Origin: a bacterium
Lineage (GTDB): Bacteria; JAJVIF01
Assembly: GCA_022072165.1 (NCBI GenBank)
Contig: JAJVIF010000001.1
Coordinates: forward strand, 1,384,598-1,448,597
DNA: 64,000 nucleotides
Reading direction: 5' to 3'
The notes beneath the pieces were generated by a model. That model did not search any database. It was not told the origin of the DNA and was given only the letters and a program-made list of their open reading frames with translations. Positions within the stretch are counted from its first letter, which is position 1, and every line of letters starts with the position of its first letter. Below are positions 26,286 to 36,069 of the stretch, one piece after another. Made by a program: the position numbers and the translations under genes.

Positions 26286-27299
26286 ATGGCGACCCGCATC
26301 GACTCCCTCCCCCGCCCCGGCAACAGCCTGAAGCGAAGCATTCTGTCTGGACGTCCCCGCTTCAGCGGACTGGACCTCTTCTTCGGCGTCGGCCCCAGCC
26401 TGGCGGCCCTGCTGGTGATCAGCGCGCTCCTCATGATCCTCGGGGTCATCGTGGTGAACGGCCTGCCGCATGTGAACTGGACCTTCATCAGCAGTTACCC
26501 GTCGTCGGATCATGGGGCAAGCTACGGCATCTTCCCCACCATAGTCGGGACGTTCTTTCTGTCGATCCTGATGATCGTGCTGGCCCTGCCGTTGGGGGTA
26601 TCGACTGCGGTGTATCTCACGGAGTACGCGGGGAACTCCCGGTTTGCCCGCCTGGTCCGTGCAGCGGTCAACAACCTGGCCGGTGTGCCCTCGATCGTGT
26701 TCGGTCTCTTCGGGGTCGGCTTCTTCATCCTGTTTGTGGGAAGCGGCCTGGATCGGCTGACACAGCCCCTCGACCCGGAGACCGGACAGCATCTCCTGTT
26801 CTACGGGCAACCCGCACTCTTCTGGGCGGCCTGCACCTTGGCCTGCCTCACCCTGCCGGTGATCATTGTCTCGACCGAGGAAGCACTGCTGGCGGTCCCC
26901 CGGAGTTATCGCGAAGCCGCGCTGGCGGTGGGTGCCACGAAATGGCAGGCGATCTGGGACCACGTGATCCCGCAGGCCCGGGGGGGCATCCTCACTGGCG
27001 CGATCCTCGCAATCTCCAGAGGCGCGGGGGAGACCGCTCCCATTCTCTTTACCGGGGCGGCGTACTTCCTGCCTGACCTGCCACTCTTCTACTGGAACGG
27101 GATTCCCGTAATGAATCCCTGGACCCAGTTTATGGAGATGGCGTACCACATCTTCATTCTGGCGACACAAAGCACAGACCCCCAGGCGACCCTTCCGCAT
27201 CAGTACGCCACCACCCTGGTGCTGCTGGTCCTGACTTTTGGGCTCAACCTGGTGGCGATCATCGCCCGCTATCAGTACCGCAGGAGCCTGCAGCATTAG
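26286..27299 (+). CDS. pstA: Phosphate ABC transporter permease PstA
   Basis: Second inner-membrane subunit of the Pst importer, 337 residues. About six membrane helices are visible, starting with AALLVISALLMILGVIVVNG. The substrate and coupling segments are typical: GIFPTIVGTFFLSILMIVLALPLGVSTAVYLTEY and the EAA loop REAALAVGATKWQAIWDHVIPQARGGILTGAILAISRGAGETAP. GGGAGG precedes the ATG. It is encoded between pstC and pstB in one operon. Confidence 0.94.
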   Translation: MATRIDSLPRPGNSLKRSILSGRPRFSGLDLFFGVGPSLAALLVISALLMILGVIVVNGLPHVNWTFISSYPSSDHGASYGIFPTIVGTFFLSILMIVLALPLGVSTAVYLTEYAGNSRFARLVRAAVNNLAGVPSIVFGLFGVGFFILFVGSGLDRLTQPLDPETGQHLLFYGQPALFWAACTLACLTLPVIIVSTEEALLAVPRSYREAALAVGATKWQAIWDHVIPQARGGILTGAILAISRGAGETAPILFTGAAYFLPDLPLFYWNGIPVMNPWTQFMEMAYHIFILATQSTDPQATLPHQYATTLVLLVLTFGLNLVAIIARYQYRRSLQH

Positions 27300-27308
27300 A
27301 GCGCTGAT

Positions 27309-28220
27309 ATGACCGACAAGGACACTGCCACCATGCCTGAGAGCCTGTTCCATAGCCCCGAAGGGGCCATCGCGACACTGGAACCGAACTTCGAGCCCGG
27401 GAACAATCCTGCCGGAGGGGGGTCGCTGATCTCGGTCCGCTCGAGTGAGCGAGCCCGGGAAGAAGCGCCGATTTCGATCCGGACAAGCGATCTCTGTTTC
27501 TACTACGGCTCCTACCTGGCGCTAAAGCAGATCAACATGGAGATCCAGGACAAGCGGGTCACGAGCTTCATCGGCCCCTCGGGCTGTGGCAAGTCGACCT
27601 TCCTGCGCATCTTCAACCGGATGAATGACCTGATCGACGGGACCCGGGTGGCCGGGAAAGTCACCATCGATGACGAGGACATCTATCACCCCGGTGTGGA
27701 TGTCGTAGAACTGCGGCGCAAGGTGGGGATGGTCTTTCAGAAGCCGAATCCCTTCCCCAAGAGCATCTACGAGAATGTCGCCTATGGCCTCCGCATCAGT
27801 GGCGTCACGAGCAAGAGTGAGATCGATGCCCGGGTGGAGGCCTCACTGAAGGGGGCCGCGCTCTGGGAGGAAGTCTCAGGCCGGCTGCGCGACAACGCCA
27901 TGGCGCTCTCTGGCGGTCAGCAACAGCGCCTGGTGATCGCCCGGGCCATCGCGACCCGTCCGGAAATCATCCTGATGGACGAGCCGGCCTCGGCGCTGGA
28001 TCCCATCTCGACCTCGCGGCTGGAAGACCTCATCAACGAGCTGGCGAGCGAGTACACCATCATCATCGTGACCCACAATATGCAGCAGGCCGCCCGGATT
28101 TCCGATTATGTGGCCTTCTTCCTGCTAGGTGAACTGGTCGAGTTCGGGGATGTGAACACCATGTTCACCAATCCCAAGGACCCCCGAACCAACGACTACA
28201 TCACGGGCCGCTTCGGCTAG
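27309..28220 (+). CDS. pstB: Phosphate ABC transporter ATP-binding protein PstB
   Basis: ATPase of the Pst importer, 303 residues. The PstB core begins near residue 57 ([23 protein letters not shown]) with Walker [10 protein letters not shown], the Q-loop [19 protein letters not shown], signature [14 protein letters not shown] and Walker [20 protein letters not shown] is the standard C-terminal ending. The 55-residue N-terminal extension is low-complexity and not usual. The ATG at 27309 has a weak ribosome binding site; an in-frame ATG at 27342 is possible. Confidence 0.95.
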   Translation: MTDKDTATMPESLFHSPEGAIATLEPNFEPGNNPAGGGSLISVRSSERAREEAPISIRTSDLCFYYGSYLALKQINMEIQDKRVTSFIGPSGCGKSTFLRIFNRMNDLIDGTRVAGKVTIDDEDIYHPGVDVVELRRKVGMVFQKPNPFPKSIYENVAYGLRISGVTSKSEIDARVEASLKGAALWEEVSGRLRDNAMALSGGQQQRLVIARAIATRPEIILMDEPASALDPISTSRLEDLINELASEYTIIIVTHNMQQAARISDYVAFFLLGELVEFGDVNTMFTNPKDPRTNDYITGRFG

Positions 28221-28277
28221 GGGGCTCCCTGGTCAGTACGGCAGAGCCGTATGGGTGTGAGGGGACAGTCTGCCCCG

Positions 28278-28283
28278 TATACT
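28278..28283 (+). promoter_or_regulatory. -10 box upstream of phoU
   Basis: TATACT, 55 bases before the phoU ATG, inside the 118-base gap after pstB. It suggests that phoU can be transcribed separately. No convincing -35 was found. Confidence 0.45.
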
Positions 28284-28338
28284 GCGGGGATTGCCCTGAT
28301 GGCCCGCTGGTGGGACCAGTCGTAAAGGCAGGAGAAGT

Positions 28339-29016
28339 ATGGCGGCCCGGGAACTACGGTCCGAATTTCACCTGAAGCTCGGTCAGCTCGATGCGGATGT
28401 CATCCGCATGGGGCTCCTCACCGCTGAGCAGATGGAACGCGCCTGCAGCGCTCTCTTTGAGGGGCGTCCGGATGCCGCCGACCAGGTCATCGCCAACGAT
28501 GCCCGTCTCGACCGTATGGAGACCGAACTCGAGATCCGGTGCGTGCAGCTCTTCGCCCTTCAGGCACCGGTGGCTTCCGACCTGCGGCTGATTTCGTCGA
28601 TCTTCAAAATTACCGGCGACCTGGAGCGGATCGGCGACCACGCGGTGAAGATCGCGCATATTTCCAAAGACCTCAAGAGACTGGGGCATCCTGCCCCCCT
28701 GACCGAAATGCAGTTTTTCGCCGACCTGGTGATCGCCCTGCTGCGGGACACCCTCCGTGCGTATGAGAACCGGGATGTCGCCTTTTGTCGCGAACTGCGG
28801 GCCCGGGACCGGATCATCAATCAGCATTGCCGCACCCTGGATGACCTGATTGTCCAGCGGATGGAAGAGCAGCCGAAGGACATCGACTACTACTCCCTTC
28901 TCCACTTCATCCCCGGACGGCTCGAACGGGCGGCGGATCACTGCCAGAACATCGGCGAGCGCGTGGTCTACATGGTCACCGGGCAGTACCTGCTCCACGA
29001 GAACTCCGAGAGCTAA
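28339..29016 (+). CDS. phoU: Phosphate signalling protein PhoU
   Basis: Links the Pst transporter to PhoR and dampens phosphate signalling (family knowledge). A 225-residue all-helical protein with two PhoU repeats: the first (about 10-105) contains DLRLISSIFKITGDLERIGDHAVKIA and the second (about 120-215) contains HFIPGRLERAADHCQNIGERVVYMVTG, each with the E-R-x-x-D metal-binding pattern. AGGAG lies five bases before the ATG. A terminator follows the gene. Confidence 0.95.
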   Translation: MAARELRSEFHLKLGQLDADVIRMGLLTAEQMERACSALFEGRPDAADQVIANDARLDRMETELEIRCVQLFALQAPVASDLRLISSIFKITGDLERIGDHAVKIAHISKDLKRLGHPAPLTEMQFFADLVIALLRDTLRAYENRDVAFCRELRARDRIINQHCRTLDDLIVQRMEEQPKDIDYYSLLHFIPGRLERAADHCQNIGERVVYMVTGQYLLHENSES

Positions 29017-29045
29017 CCCTCCCATCGCCGTGTCAACTTCAGGAT

Positions 29046-29071
29046 GAGCAGAGCGCGACATCGCTCTGCTC
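29046..29071 (+). terminator. Terminator of phoU
   Basis: 10-bp stem GAGCAGAGCG/CGCTCTGCTC with loop CGACAT, 30 bases past the phoU stop, followed by TCTGCCTTGT. Confidence 0.72.
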
Positions 29072-29144
29072 TCTGCCTTGTGGTGGGTCCCCTCGCTCTT
29101 CCCTGTCACTGGACAGCGTGAACGATTTGGGCGATATTAGGGGC

Positions 29145-30653
29145 GTGGGAGCCCGCACCGACTCCATGCAGGGGGAAGCCGAAGTCCTCGTCATCGGGGC
29201 CGGAGTCGGCGGCTATACCGCCGCCACCCTGCTGCAACACGCCGGGGTGCACACCATCCTCCTGGAGGCTCATGACAAACCCGGCGGCTCTGCCGGGTAC
29301 TTCGACTGGGATGGAGTCCGGTTCAACGCCGGGGCGACCGTTGTCGCGGGACTCTGGGAGGGGGGCATTCATCGATGGGTGCTGGACCACATCGGTGCCA
29401 GCGTCGACTCCTCACTGGTGGCTGGCATCCTCGCGCATCTGCCGGATGCCCAGGTGGAAGTTGCCCACGACCCGGCGCGCTTTCGGGAATCGGTACATCA
29501 CGCCTTCCCGCAGCTGGGAGTCCGGGGGGATCGCTTTCTTCAGCTCCAGCAGTCCCTGGCCGACACCATCTGGCACCTCACGGAGGGACAGCCGATCCTG
29601 CCACCCCTGGGGCTGCGGGACTGGCTGCACGATGCCACGCTGCTGGGACGTCGGCCCTGGAGCGCGCTTCCCTGGCTGCATCGGACTGGCCACGCGCTCC
29701 TCGAAGCAGCCGGCATCGGCAGGGTCCCCGAGGATCAGCGCTTCGTGGCACTACTGAACATGCTGTTGCAGGACACGGTCCAGACCACCATCGACGCGGC
29801 TCCAGCGCTGAATTGCGCGCTGGGGCTCGACATTTACAGACGGGGAGTCCGGCATTGCCGTGGTGGGATGGCGGCACTTCATGCTGCACATCTGGACCGC
29901 TTTGTTGCACTGGGAGGGGATCTGCGCTATCGGCAGCGAGTGACTGGCATTGCAAAGCGGGGGGATCGGTATTTGGTAACGACCCGGACCGGGGAGGTTT
30001 TCGCGGCGCGGCAGTTGGTAGTGAATCTGACAGTCTGGGATCTCGCGCGACTCTATCCCGATGCACCAGCGTCGTGGCGTTCCCGGGTGGCACGGCTGGC
30101 TCCCGGCTGGGGGGCGTTCACCCTCTATCTGGCTGTAGAGGAGTCGGTGGTCCCGCCAGAGGCCTGGGAGCATCAGCAGGTGTTGCTGGATTATCACGCC
30201 CCCATGGGGGATGGCAACAACATGCTCTGTTCGCTGGCTCCGGCGGGGGATCCGATGGGTGGTTCAGCGTTGCGGGTGATGACAGTCAGCACGCATACCG
30301 CAGTGGACCAGTGGCTGTCGCTGCCAAAGGAGGCCTATCGCGCCGCGAAAGCAGCGCAGATGGACCGGATGCTGGAAGAGCTGGAGGCGCGGGTCTTCCC
30401 GGGGCTGCGCCAGGGACTGGTCGTGGCAACTGCCGGGACCCCGAAGTCGTTCAGGACCTGGACCCATCGGGCCGATGGCATGGTGGGGGGGCTCAAACAG
30501 ACCCTGGGTCAGACCAACTTCAACGCGCTTCCCTCGCAGTTACCGGGTGAGCCCTGCTATCTGGTGGGAGATACGGTGTTTCCCGGCCAGGGGACCGTCG
30601 CCTGTGCCTTAAGTGGGATCACCGCCTGGCGAAGGGCGATGCATCGACTCTGA
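29145..30653 (+). CDS. FAD-dependent oxidoreductase, CrtI/CrtISO-like
   Basis: A 502-residue flavoprotein of the phytoene desaturase/carotenoid isomerase superfamily. The dinucleotide-binding motif VLVIGAGVGGYTAATLLQ with the following E (LLEAHDKPGG) lies at the N-terminus, and the family-typical VGDTVFPGQGTVACALSGITAWRRA at the C-terminus. Carotenoid desaturases, isomerases and other polyene or amine oxidoreductases share these features; the substrate is unknown because no carotenoid gene is nearby. The start is ambiguous: GTG 29145 has GATATT six bases upstream, ATG 29118 gives nine more residues. Confidence 0.82.
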   Translation: MGARTDSMQGEAEVLVIGAGVGGYTAATLLQHAGVHTILLEAHDKPGGSAGYFDWDGVRFNAGATVVAGLWEGGIHRWVLDHIGASVDSSLVAGILAHLPDAQVEVAHDPARFRESVHHAFPQLGVRGDRFLQLQQSLADTIWHLTEGQPILPPLGLRDWLHDATLLGRRPWSALPWLHRTGHALLEAAGIGRVPEDQRFVALLNMLLQDTVQTTIDAAPALNCALGLDIYRRGVRHCRGGMAALHAAHLDRFVALGGDLRYRQRVTGIAKRGDRYLVTTRTGEVFAARQLVVNLTVWDLARLYPDAPASWRSRVARLAPGWGAFTLYLAVEESVVPPEAWEHQQVLLDYHAPMGDGNNMLCSLAPAGDPMGGSALRVMTVSTHTAVDQWLSLPKEAYRAAKAAQMDRMLEELEARVFPGLRQGLVVATAGTPKSFRTWTHRADGMVGGLKQTLGQTNFNALPSQLPGEPCYLVGDTVFPGQGTVACALSGITAWRRAMHRL

Positions 30654-30694
30654 ATAACACTCGGTAGCATCCGCACAGCGCCAGTCAAAACGAC

Positions 30695-30722
30695 AACGCC
30701 CCTGACAGACGACAGGGGCGTT
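30695..30722. terminator. Bidirectional terminator
   Basis: 10-bp stem AACGCCCCTG/CAGGGGCGTT with an 8-base loop between two convergent genes. On the minus strand GTCGTTTTG follows. Confidence 0.78.
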
Positions 30723-30756
30723 CGTGTACTTGAAGGCCGCGCAAGTCCCGGTGCGC

Positions 30757-33234
30757 TCAGGACGCCCCGGCGAGGGCTGGCGCTGATGCCGGGACCTGTC
30801 GACTGAATTCCAGCTGGTCCTCAGCTGCGGTGATCGCGACCGTGTCGCCATCCTCGAAGGTCCCATCCAGCAGGAGCTTCGCCAGCGGATTTTCCACCAG
30901 CCGCTGGATCGCCCGTCGCAGAGGCCGCGCCCCATACGCGGGGTCGTAGCCTTCTTCGGCGATGAGCGCCCGGGCGGACTCGTCCAGCACCAGGGTGATG
31001 TTCCGGTCTGCCAGCCGACGATAGAGGCGCGCCAGGAGGAGATCGATGATCCGGGCGAGGTCCGCGCTGTTGAGGGGCCGGAAGACCACGATCTCATCGA
31101 GGCGGTTCAGGAACTCTGGCCGGAATGCCATCCGCAGATCACCCAGGACCCGCTCCCGGATCCGTTCGTATTGCGCCTGATCGATGGGGGTGTCCTGCCC
31201 GAAGGCTTCTGCGATGTGATGCGACCCGATGTTGCTCGTCAGGATGAGCAGCGTGTTCTTGAAGTTCACCACGCGCCCCTGGGAGTCGGTGAGCCGGCCG
31301 TCATCCAGGATTTGCAGGAGCATGTTAAAGACGTCGGGATGCGCCTTCTCGATTTCATCGAGGAGGATCACGCTGTAGGGGCGACGCCGTACGGCTTCCG
31401 TCAGTTGGCCCCCCTCTTCGTAGCCGACATAGCCCGGAGGGGCCCCCACCAGACGGCTCACCGCATGGCGCTCCATGTACTCCGACATGTCGAGGCGAAT
31501 GAGGGCCTCTTCCGAGGAGAACATCGCCTCCGCCAGGGCTTTCGCCAGTTCGGTCTTGCCGACGCCGGTGGGGCCGAGGAAGACAAAGGAGCCCATCGGA
31601 CGATTGGGGTCCTGGAGCCCTGCACGGGAGCGTCGGACTGCCTCCGCCACGGCGCGGACCGCCTCGTCCTGGGAGATCACCCGCTGATGCAGGTGGTCTT
31701 CCAGATGGACCAGCTTCTGCTTTTCGGTCTCGAGCATCCGTGACACCGGGACCCCGGACCACTTGCTCACCACCCGGGCGATGTCTTCGGCATCAACCAC
31801 ACTGTCGGTCTCATCCCCGCGCTGGACCTTCCAGGCATCGAGCTGCTGCTCGTACTCGCTTGCGAGTTTCGCGATCTCCGTGCGATATGCCATCTGCCGC
31901 TCATAGTTCTGCTGCTTAAACGCCGCTTCTTCCTCTTTGTGGAGGTCCTTGATGCGGCGGTCCAGCTGCTGGAGCGGCAGGGGGATGTAGATGTTGTCGT
32001 AGTGGACCATCGCCGCGGCTTCATCGAGGAGGTCGATGGCCTTGTCCGGGAGAAAACGGTCGGTGATGTAGCGGGAGGAGAGCCGGACGGCCGCCGCGAG
32101 GGCATCATCGGTGATGGTCACCATGTGATGCGACTCGTAGCTGTCCTTGATCCCCCGGAGGATCGCGAGGGTGTCCTCCTCGCTGGGCTCGGACACCAGC
32201 ACTGGCTGGAAGCGTCGCTCCAGGGCGGCATCCTTTTCGATGTACTTCCGGTATTCATCCAGGGTCGTGGCCCCGATGGCCCGGAGTTCCCCCCGGGCGA
32301 GGGCGGGCTTGAGCATGTTGGCGGCATCTACAGCTCCTTCAGCGCTGCCGGCCCCGACCACCGTATGGAGTTCATCGATGAAGAGGATGACACTCCCCTC
32401 TGCAGCCCGAATATCGTCCATGACCCCCTTGAGGCGATCCTCGAACTCCCCGCGAAACTTCGCCCCCGCCAGGAGGGAGCCCATGTCGAGGGAAAGCACC
32501 CGCTTGCCGCGGAGGGTCTCCGGGATTTCATTGGCGATGATGCGCTGGGCGATCCCCTCGACAATGGCGGTCTTGCCGGTCCCCGGCTCGCCAATTAACA
32601 CGGGGTTGTTCTTGCGACGGCGCGACAGCACCTGGATCACCCGCCGGATCTCCTCTTCACGTCCGATGACCGGGTCGAGCTTCCCCTTGCGGGCTTCTTC
32701 GGTGAGGTCCCGGGTGTACTTTTCCAGGGCCTGGTACTGCTCATCGCTGGTGGGAGTCTCGAGCTTCTTCGCGCCCCGGATTTTCTTCAGGGCTTCCTGG
32801 ACTTCCGGGGCGGATACCCCGAGGTCCCGAATCATCCGCCAGGCGTTGCCCTCCTGGACCTCAAAGAGGGCCAGAAAGAGATGCTCCACCCCGATGTAGG
32901 AATCCCCCATGCTGTCGGCGATGCTGAGGGCCACATCGAGGGTCCGTTTAATACGGGGCGTGATGGAGATGGGGGTCTCTTCCGAGGGGAGGCGTCCGGA
33001 GGGTGTCTGCTGCCGATAGACCGCTTTCGTGGCAGCATCACGGACCGCTTTGGGCTCCTTCTTGAGGCTTTTGAGCAGATCGGGCATGAGCCCCCCCTCC
33101 TCGCTGAGGATCGCGAGGAGGAGATGGTCGGTGTCGAGGACCTGCTGATTCAGATCCGTGACATAGCCAATCGCCCGGTTCAGAGCCTCCCGGGAGGTGT
33201 GCGTAAAGCGCTCGAAGATGGGGTGTCCGGACAT
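30757..33234 (-). CDS. Clp-family AAA+ ATPase (ClpC/ClpB-like)
   Basis: An 825-residue two-ring AAA+ chaperone. N-terminal Clp repeats cover about 1-150; Walker A1 GEPGTGKT is at 215-222 and Walker A2 GPTGVGKT at 554-561. The middle domain (about 418-475) is short and UVR-like ([23 protein letters not shown]), as in ClpC, not the long ClpB coil. In the second ring, the loop after TSNIGS lacks the (I/L/V)G(F/L) tripeptide that docks ClpP, and this part and the C-terminus ([15 protein letters not shown]) look ClpB-like. It may be a disaggregase or a ClpP-independent unfoldase. The ATG at 33234 follows AAGGAGG. It is downstream of dnaJ on the same strand. Confidence 0.9.
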   Translation of the reverse strand: MSGHPIFERFTHTSREALNRAIGYVTDLNQQVLDTDHLLLAILSEEGGLMPDLLKSLKKEPKAVRDAATKAVYRQQTPSGRLPSEETPISITPRIKRTLDVALSIADSMGDSYIGVEHLFLALFEVQEGNAWRMIRDLGVSAPEVQEALKKIRGAKKLETPTSDEQYQALEKYTRDLTEEARKGKLDPVIGREEEIRRVIQVLSRRRKNNPVLIGEPGTGKTAIVEGIAQRIIANEIPETLRGKRVLSLDMGSLLAGAKFRGEFEDRLKGVMDDIRAAEGSVILFIDELHTVVGAGSAEGAVDAANMLKPALARGELRAIGATTLDEYRKYIEKDAALERRFQPVLVSEPSEEDTLAILRGIKDSYESHHMVTITDDALAAAVRLSSRYITDRFLPDKAIDLLDEAAAMVHYDNIYIPLPLQQLDRRIKDLHKEEEAAFKQQNYERQMAYRTEIAKLASEYEQQLDAWKVQRGDETDSVVDAEDIARVVSKWSGVPVSRMLETEKQKLVHLEDHLHQRVISQDEAVRAVAEAVRRSRAGLQDPNRPMGSFVFLGPTGVGKTELAKALAEAMFSSEEALIRLDMSEYMERHAVSRLVGAPPGYVGYEEGGQLTEAVRRRPYSVILLDEIEKAHPDVFNMLLQILDDGRLTDSQGRVVNFKNTLLILTSNIGSHHIAEAFGQDTPIDQAQYERIRERVLGDLRMAFRPEFLNRLDEIVVFRPLNSADLARIIDLLLARLYRRLADRNITLVLDESARALIAEEGYDPAYGARPLRRAIQRLVENPLAKLLLDGTFEDGDTVAITAAEDQLEFSRQVPASAPALAGAS

Positions 33235-33380
33235 AGCGGAGCCTCCTTGATAGCCAGAGCCAGATACGGAACGGTCAGAGCCATCATGCGCCGCTTTGGG
33301 CGGTGCCGCAGATGCAACAGGACGATGAGCCATGACGCGCCGGGGTCAGGGTGCGACTGCGGCGCGGATCCCCCGACGCT

Positions 33381-34532
33381 CTACTTTTTGCGCGCCGTTT
33401 TGAGAAGGGCTTCCCGGGGCTTCTCCCCGGAGGCCTCCCCGAGTTCTTTCAGGAGCTGCTTTTCCCGGGAACTGAGGTTGCGGGGGGTTTGCACCACCAC
33501 CACGACATACTGATCCCCGGCTCCCCGGCCATTGAGATGCGGGACTCCATAGCCCCGGATCCGGAACTGATTCCCGGTCTGGGTGCCCGGCGGAATCGTC
33601 AGGCGAGTGACACCATCTGCCTCTTTGATCGCCGGGACTTCGATCTTGGCGCCGAGCGCCGCTTCGGTGTAAGAGAGCGGAACTTCGACGTAGAGGTTGT
33701 CCCCCCGTCGCTGAAACAGCGGGTGGTCCTGGACCCGGGTGATGACATAGAGATCCCCAGGGGGGCCTCCCATCTGCCCGGCTTCGCCCCGACCATCGAT
33801 GCGAATCTGGGTGTTGGTGCTGACCCCCGGCGGAATCCGGACCGTTAGTGTTTCGTCTTTGGTGATGACCCCGCGTCCGCGACAGGAACCACAGGGATCG
33901 GTGATCGTGACACCCCGTCCCTGGCACCTGGGACACGGCTGGGAGATCCGCAAAATGCCGCCCCGGGAAAAGCTGACCTGTCCGCTGCCGCCACAGTCGC
34001 GACAGGACTCCGGGGAGGTGCCGGGTTTGGCACCGGAGCCGTGACAGGTGTCGCAGCCGATCTCCCGGCCGTAGCGGATCTCCTTCTGTGTCCCCTCCAT
34101 GACTTCCTGGAGGGTGAGACCCACGACCACCTGCAGGTCGCTGCCGGGCTGGGGGCCACCACGTCGCCCCCCGCCGCGTCCTGCGCCGCCGAAGAAGGCT
34201 GAAAAGAGGTCCTCGAACCCACCGAATCCTTGTGAGAAATCGAAGCCCCCGAAGTCCGGTCCGCTTCCGGCGCTGGCACCGACACCGGCAAAACCGAACT
34301 GGTCGTAGGCGCGCCGCTTCTCCGGGTCGCTCAGGATCTCGTAGGCCTGCGCGATCTCCTTGAACTGTGCTTCCGCTTCTTCCTTGTTGCCCGGATTGAC
34401 ATCGGGATGCCATTTGCGGGCGAGCTTCTGAAAGACTTTACGCAGGTCTTCGGGGGACGCATTGCGCTCAACTCCCAGGACTTCGTAGGGATCCCGCTGA
34501 CCGGTGTTTGGTGGCATCGTGCTGGCGCTCAT
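33381..34532 (-). CDS. dnaJ: Chaperone protein DnaJ
   Basis: Hsp40 co-chaperone that delivers substrates to DnaK and stimulates its ATPase, 383 residues. The J-domain with HPD at 42-44 (KWHPDVNPGNK) is followed by a Gly/Phe-rich linker (about 85-140), four CxxCxGxG zinc repeats (CDTCHGSG, CRDCGGSG, CPRCQGRG, CGSCRGRG) and the C-terminal substrate-binding domain. The first ATG and an inner ATG (MPPNTG) differ by five residues. A consensus promoter lies 59 bases upstream. The Clp ATPase is encoded 146 bases downstream; dnaK and grpE are not in the window. Confidence 0.95.
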   Translation of the reverse strand: MSASTMPPNTGQRDPYEVLGVERNASPEDLRKVFQKLARKWHPDVNPGNKEEAEAQFKEIAQAYEILSDPEKRRAYDQFGFAGVGASAGSGPDFGGFDFSQGFGGFEDLFSAFFGGAGRGGGRRGGPQPGSDLQVVVGLTLQEVMEGTQKEIRYGREIGCDTCHGSGAKPGTSPESCRDCGGSGQVSFSRGGILRISQPCPRCQGRGVTITDPCGSCRGRGVITKDETLTVRIPPGVSTNTQIRIDGRGEAGQMGGPPGDLYVITRVQDHPLFQRRGDNLYVEVPLSYTEAALGAKIEVPAIKEADGVTRLTIPPGTQTGNQFRIRGYGVPHLNGRGAGDQYVVVVVQTPRNLSSREKQLLKELGEASGEKPREALLKTARKK

Positions 34533-34590
34533 GGTGACGGTCTGGCCTGTGGTGTGGACGGCGACAGTCGCCGGCTTCTAACGTGACATC

Positions 34591-34619
34591 AATATAAAAT
34601 CTGAGCGTGTCACTGTCAA
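34591..34619 (-). promoter_or_regulatory. Consensus promoter of dnaJ with inverted repeat
   Basis: On the minus strand TTGACA (34619-34614), 17-base spacer, TATATT (34596-34591), overlapping the end of folK. A 6-bp inverted repeat, GTGACA and TGTCAC, brackets the -10 region with 19 bases between and could be a repressor site. It is not the CIRCE or the HspR consensus. Confidence 0.8.
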
Positions 34620-35134
34620 GTGCCAGTCCCCCAAATCCGCTCCCAGAGAGTCTCAGGGGTCACCACCCGGGCGGCAGGCTCCCCGACGTCCAGCCGACCC
34701 ATCAGGTTTTCGACTGTGACGGCGAGAACCGGATGAATCGCCAACGGGGCGATCTCGGCCAGGGGATGGAGCACGAACAGCCGCTCGTGGAGCCGCGGAT
34801 GCGGGAGAGTCAGGACGGGGGTCTCCCAGACTTCGTCTTCACCGAGAAGGATATCGATGTCGATGGTGCGGGGGCCGTTGGGAAATGGAACCGCTTTGCC
34901 GAGTCGTTCCTGGAGCGCATTCAGGGCGGTGATGAAGTCACCGGGCTCCAGGTCGCTCTGCAGTGAGGCTGCCATGTTGTAGAACGCCCCCTGGTCGGTG
35001 TAGCCCACAGGATCGGTTTCATAGATGCCCGAGAGGCTCTCGAGGGTCCCGAGTTCCGAAAGCGCGCAGAGGGCTGCGACGAGATGCTCCAGGCGGTCGC
35101 CGACATTGGAGCCGAGGGCGAGGAGGTAGCGCAT
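34616..35134 (-). CDS. folK: 2-amino-4-hydroxy-6-hydroxymethyldihydropteridine diphosphokinase
   Basis: Transfers pyrophosphate from ATP to hydroxymethyldihydropterin in folate synthesis. 172 residues, normal length. Family motifs are LALGSNVGDRLEHL near the N-terminus, the segment SGIYETDPVGYTDQGAFYNMA, and GPRTIDIDILL with the metal-binding aspartates, followed by LPHPRLHERLFVLHPLAEIAP. It follows folP by seven bases on the same strand, so the two consecutive steps of the pathway are co-transcribed. CATAAT six bases before the ATG may be an additional start site. Confidence 0.95.
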   Translation of the reverse strand: MRYLLALGSNVGDRLEHLVAALCALSELGTLESLSGIYETDPVGYTDQGAFYNMAASLQSDLEPGDFITALNALQERLGKAVPFPNGPRTIDIDILLGEDEVWETPVLTLPHPRLHERLFVLHPLAEIAPLAIHPVLAVTVENLMGRLDVGEPAARVVTPETLWERIWGTGT

Positions 35135-35141
35135 GGAAGCA

Positions 35142-36044
35142 TTATGCGCCGCGCGTTCCTACCGGTTTCACGCGGGCTTCGACCGCAACGGGCCAGGGGG
35201 CCGGAGTGTCGCCGCTGATGTCCTGCGCCAGGAGGAGTCCCCAAGCGGCTTTCAGGGCGGTCAGATGGGGCGCGACGTCGTGCACCCGAAAGATGCGCGC
35301 TCCTTTGTGGAGTGCCAGCGCGGCAGCGGCGAGGTCGGCGGGGAGTCGCTCCGGAATCGGCGTCGCTGCGCCAAGGACTTTCGGAATCCAGGACTTGCGG
35401 GAAGTCCCCAGCAGAATGGGAAAACCGAGTTCCAGGAACCAGTCGAGTTGCTGCATCAGTTGCAGGTTATGCACCAGGGTCTTGCCGAAGCCGATGCCCG
35501 GATCGGTGATGAGCTGCGCGACCCCCCATTGCTGCAGGCGGGCGCAGCGCTCCCCGAGGTAGCTGAAGACCTCCGCCACGACATCCTCGTAGTCCGGAGT
35601 CTGCTGCATCGTGGCGGGAGTCCCCTGCATGTGCATCACGATGTACGGCGCTCCGGCCTCAGCGGCGACCTCTGCCAGCGCCCGGTCCGCCCCACCGCGC
35701 ACATCGTTGACGACGACCGCGCCTGCCGCGAGGGCTTCCCGGGCGACCTCCGCCTTGCAGGTATCGATACAGATGGGCACCCCGGCATCCGCCAGTCCCG
35801 TGACTACCGGCAGGACTCGTCGCAGTTCCTCCGCGACAGGCACAGACGCTGCACCCGGACGGGTCGATTCGCCGCCGATGTCGATCCAGTCGGCCCCATC
35901 AGCGATCAGTCGACGGCCATGCGCGATGGCCGTAGGGACATCGGTGAAGGACCCGCCATCGGAGAACGAATCGGGGGTGACATTCAGAATGCCCATCAGG
36001 ACTGGTCGGTGGAAGTGGAGACGGTAGGGGCCGGCGGTGTACAT
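35142..36044 (-). CDS. folP: Dihydropteroate synthase FolP
   Basis: Condenses hydroxymethyldihydropterin pyrophosphate with p-aminobenzoate, 300 residues. The pterin-binding hallmark LMGILNVTPDSFSDGG is near the N-terminus, then DIGGESTRPGA, INDVRGG-like VVNDVRGG, YIVMHMQGTP, and the C-terminal TSRKSW and VHDV elements. TATACT lies seven bases before the ATG, indicating a leaderless message although prfB ends only 25 bases upstream. folK follows immediately. Confidence 0.95.
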   Translation of the reverse strand: MYTAGPYRLHFHRPVLMGILNVTPDSFSDGGSFTDVPTAIAHGRRLIADGADWIDIGGESTRPGAASVPVAEELRRVLPVVTGLADAGVPICIDTCKAEVAREALAAGAVVVNDVRGGADRALAEVAAEAGAPYIVMHMQGTPATMQQTPDYEDVVAEVFSYLGERCARLQQWGVAQLITDPGIGFGKTLVHNLQLMQQLDWFLELGFPILLGTSRKSWIPKVLGAATPIPERLPADLAAAALALHKGARIFRVHDVAPHLTALKAAWGLLLAQDISGDTPAPWPVAVEARVKPVGTRGA

Positions 36045-36051
36045 GCCCGCG

Positions 36052-36057
36052 AGTATA
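36052..36057 (-). promoter_or_regulatory. -10 box of folP (leaderless)
   Basis: TATACT on the minus strand, seven bases before the folP ATG, in the 25-base gap after prfB. Confidence 0.55.
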
Positions 36058-36069
36058 GGAGGCGACCCG

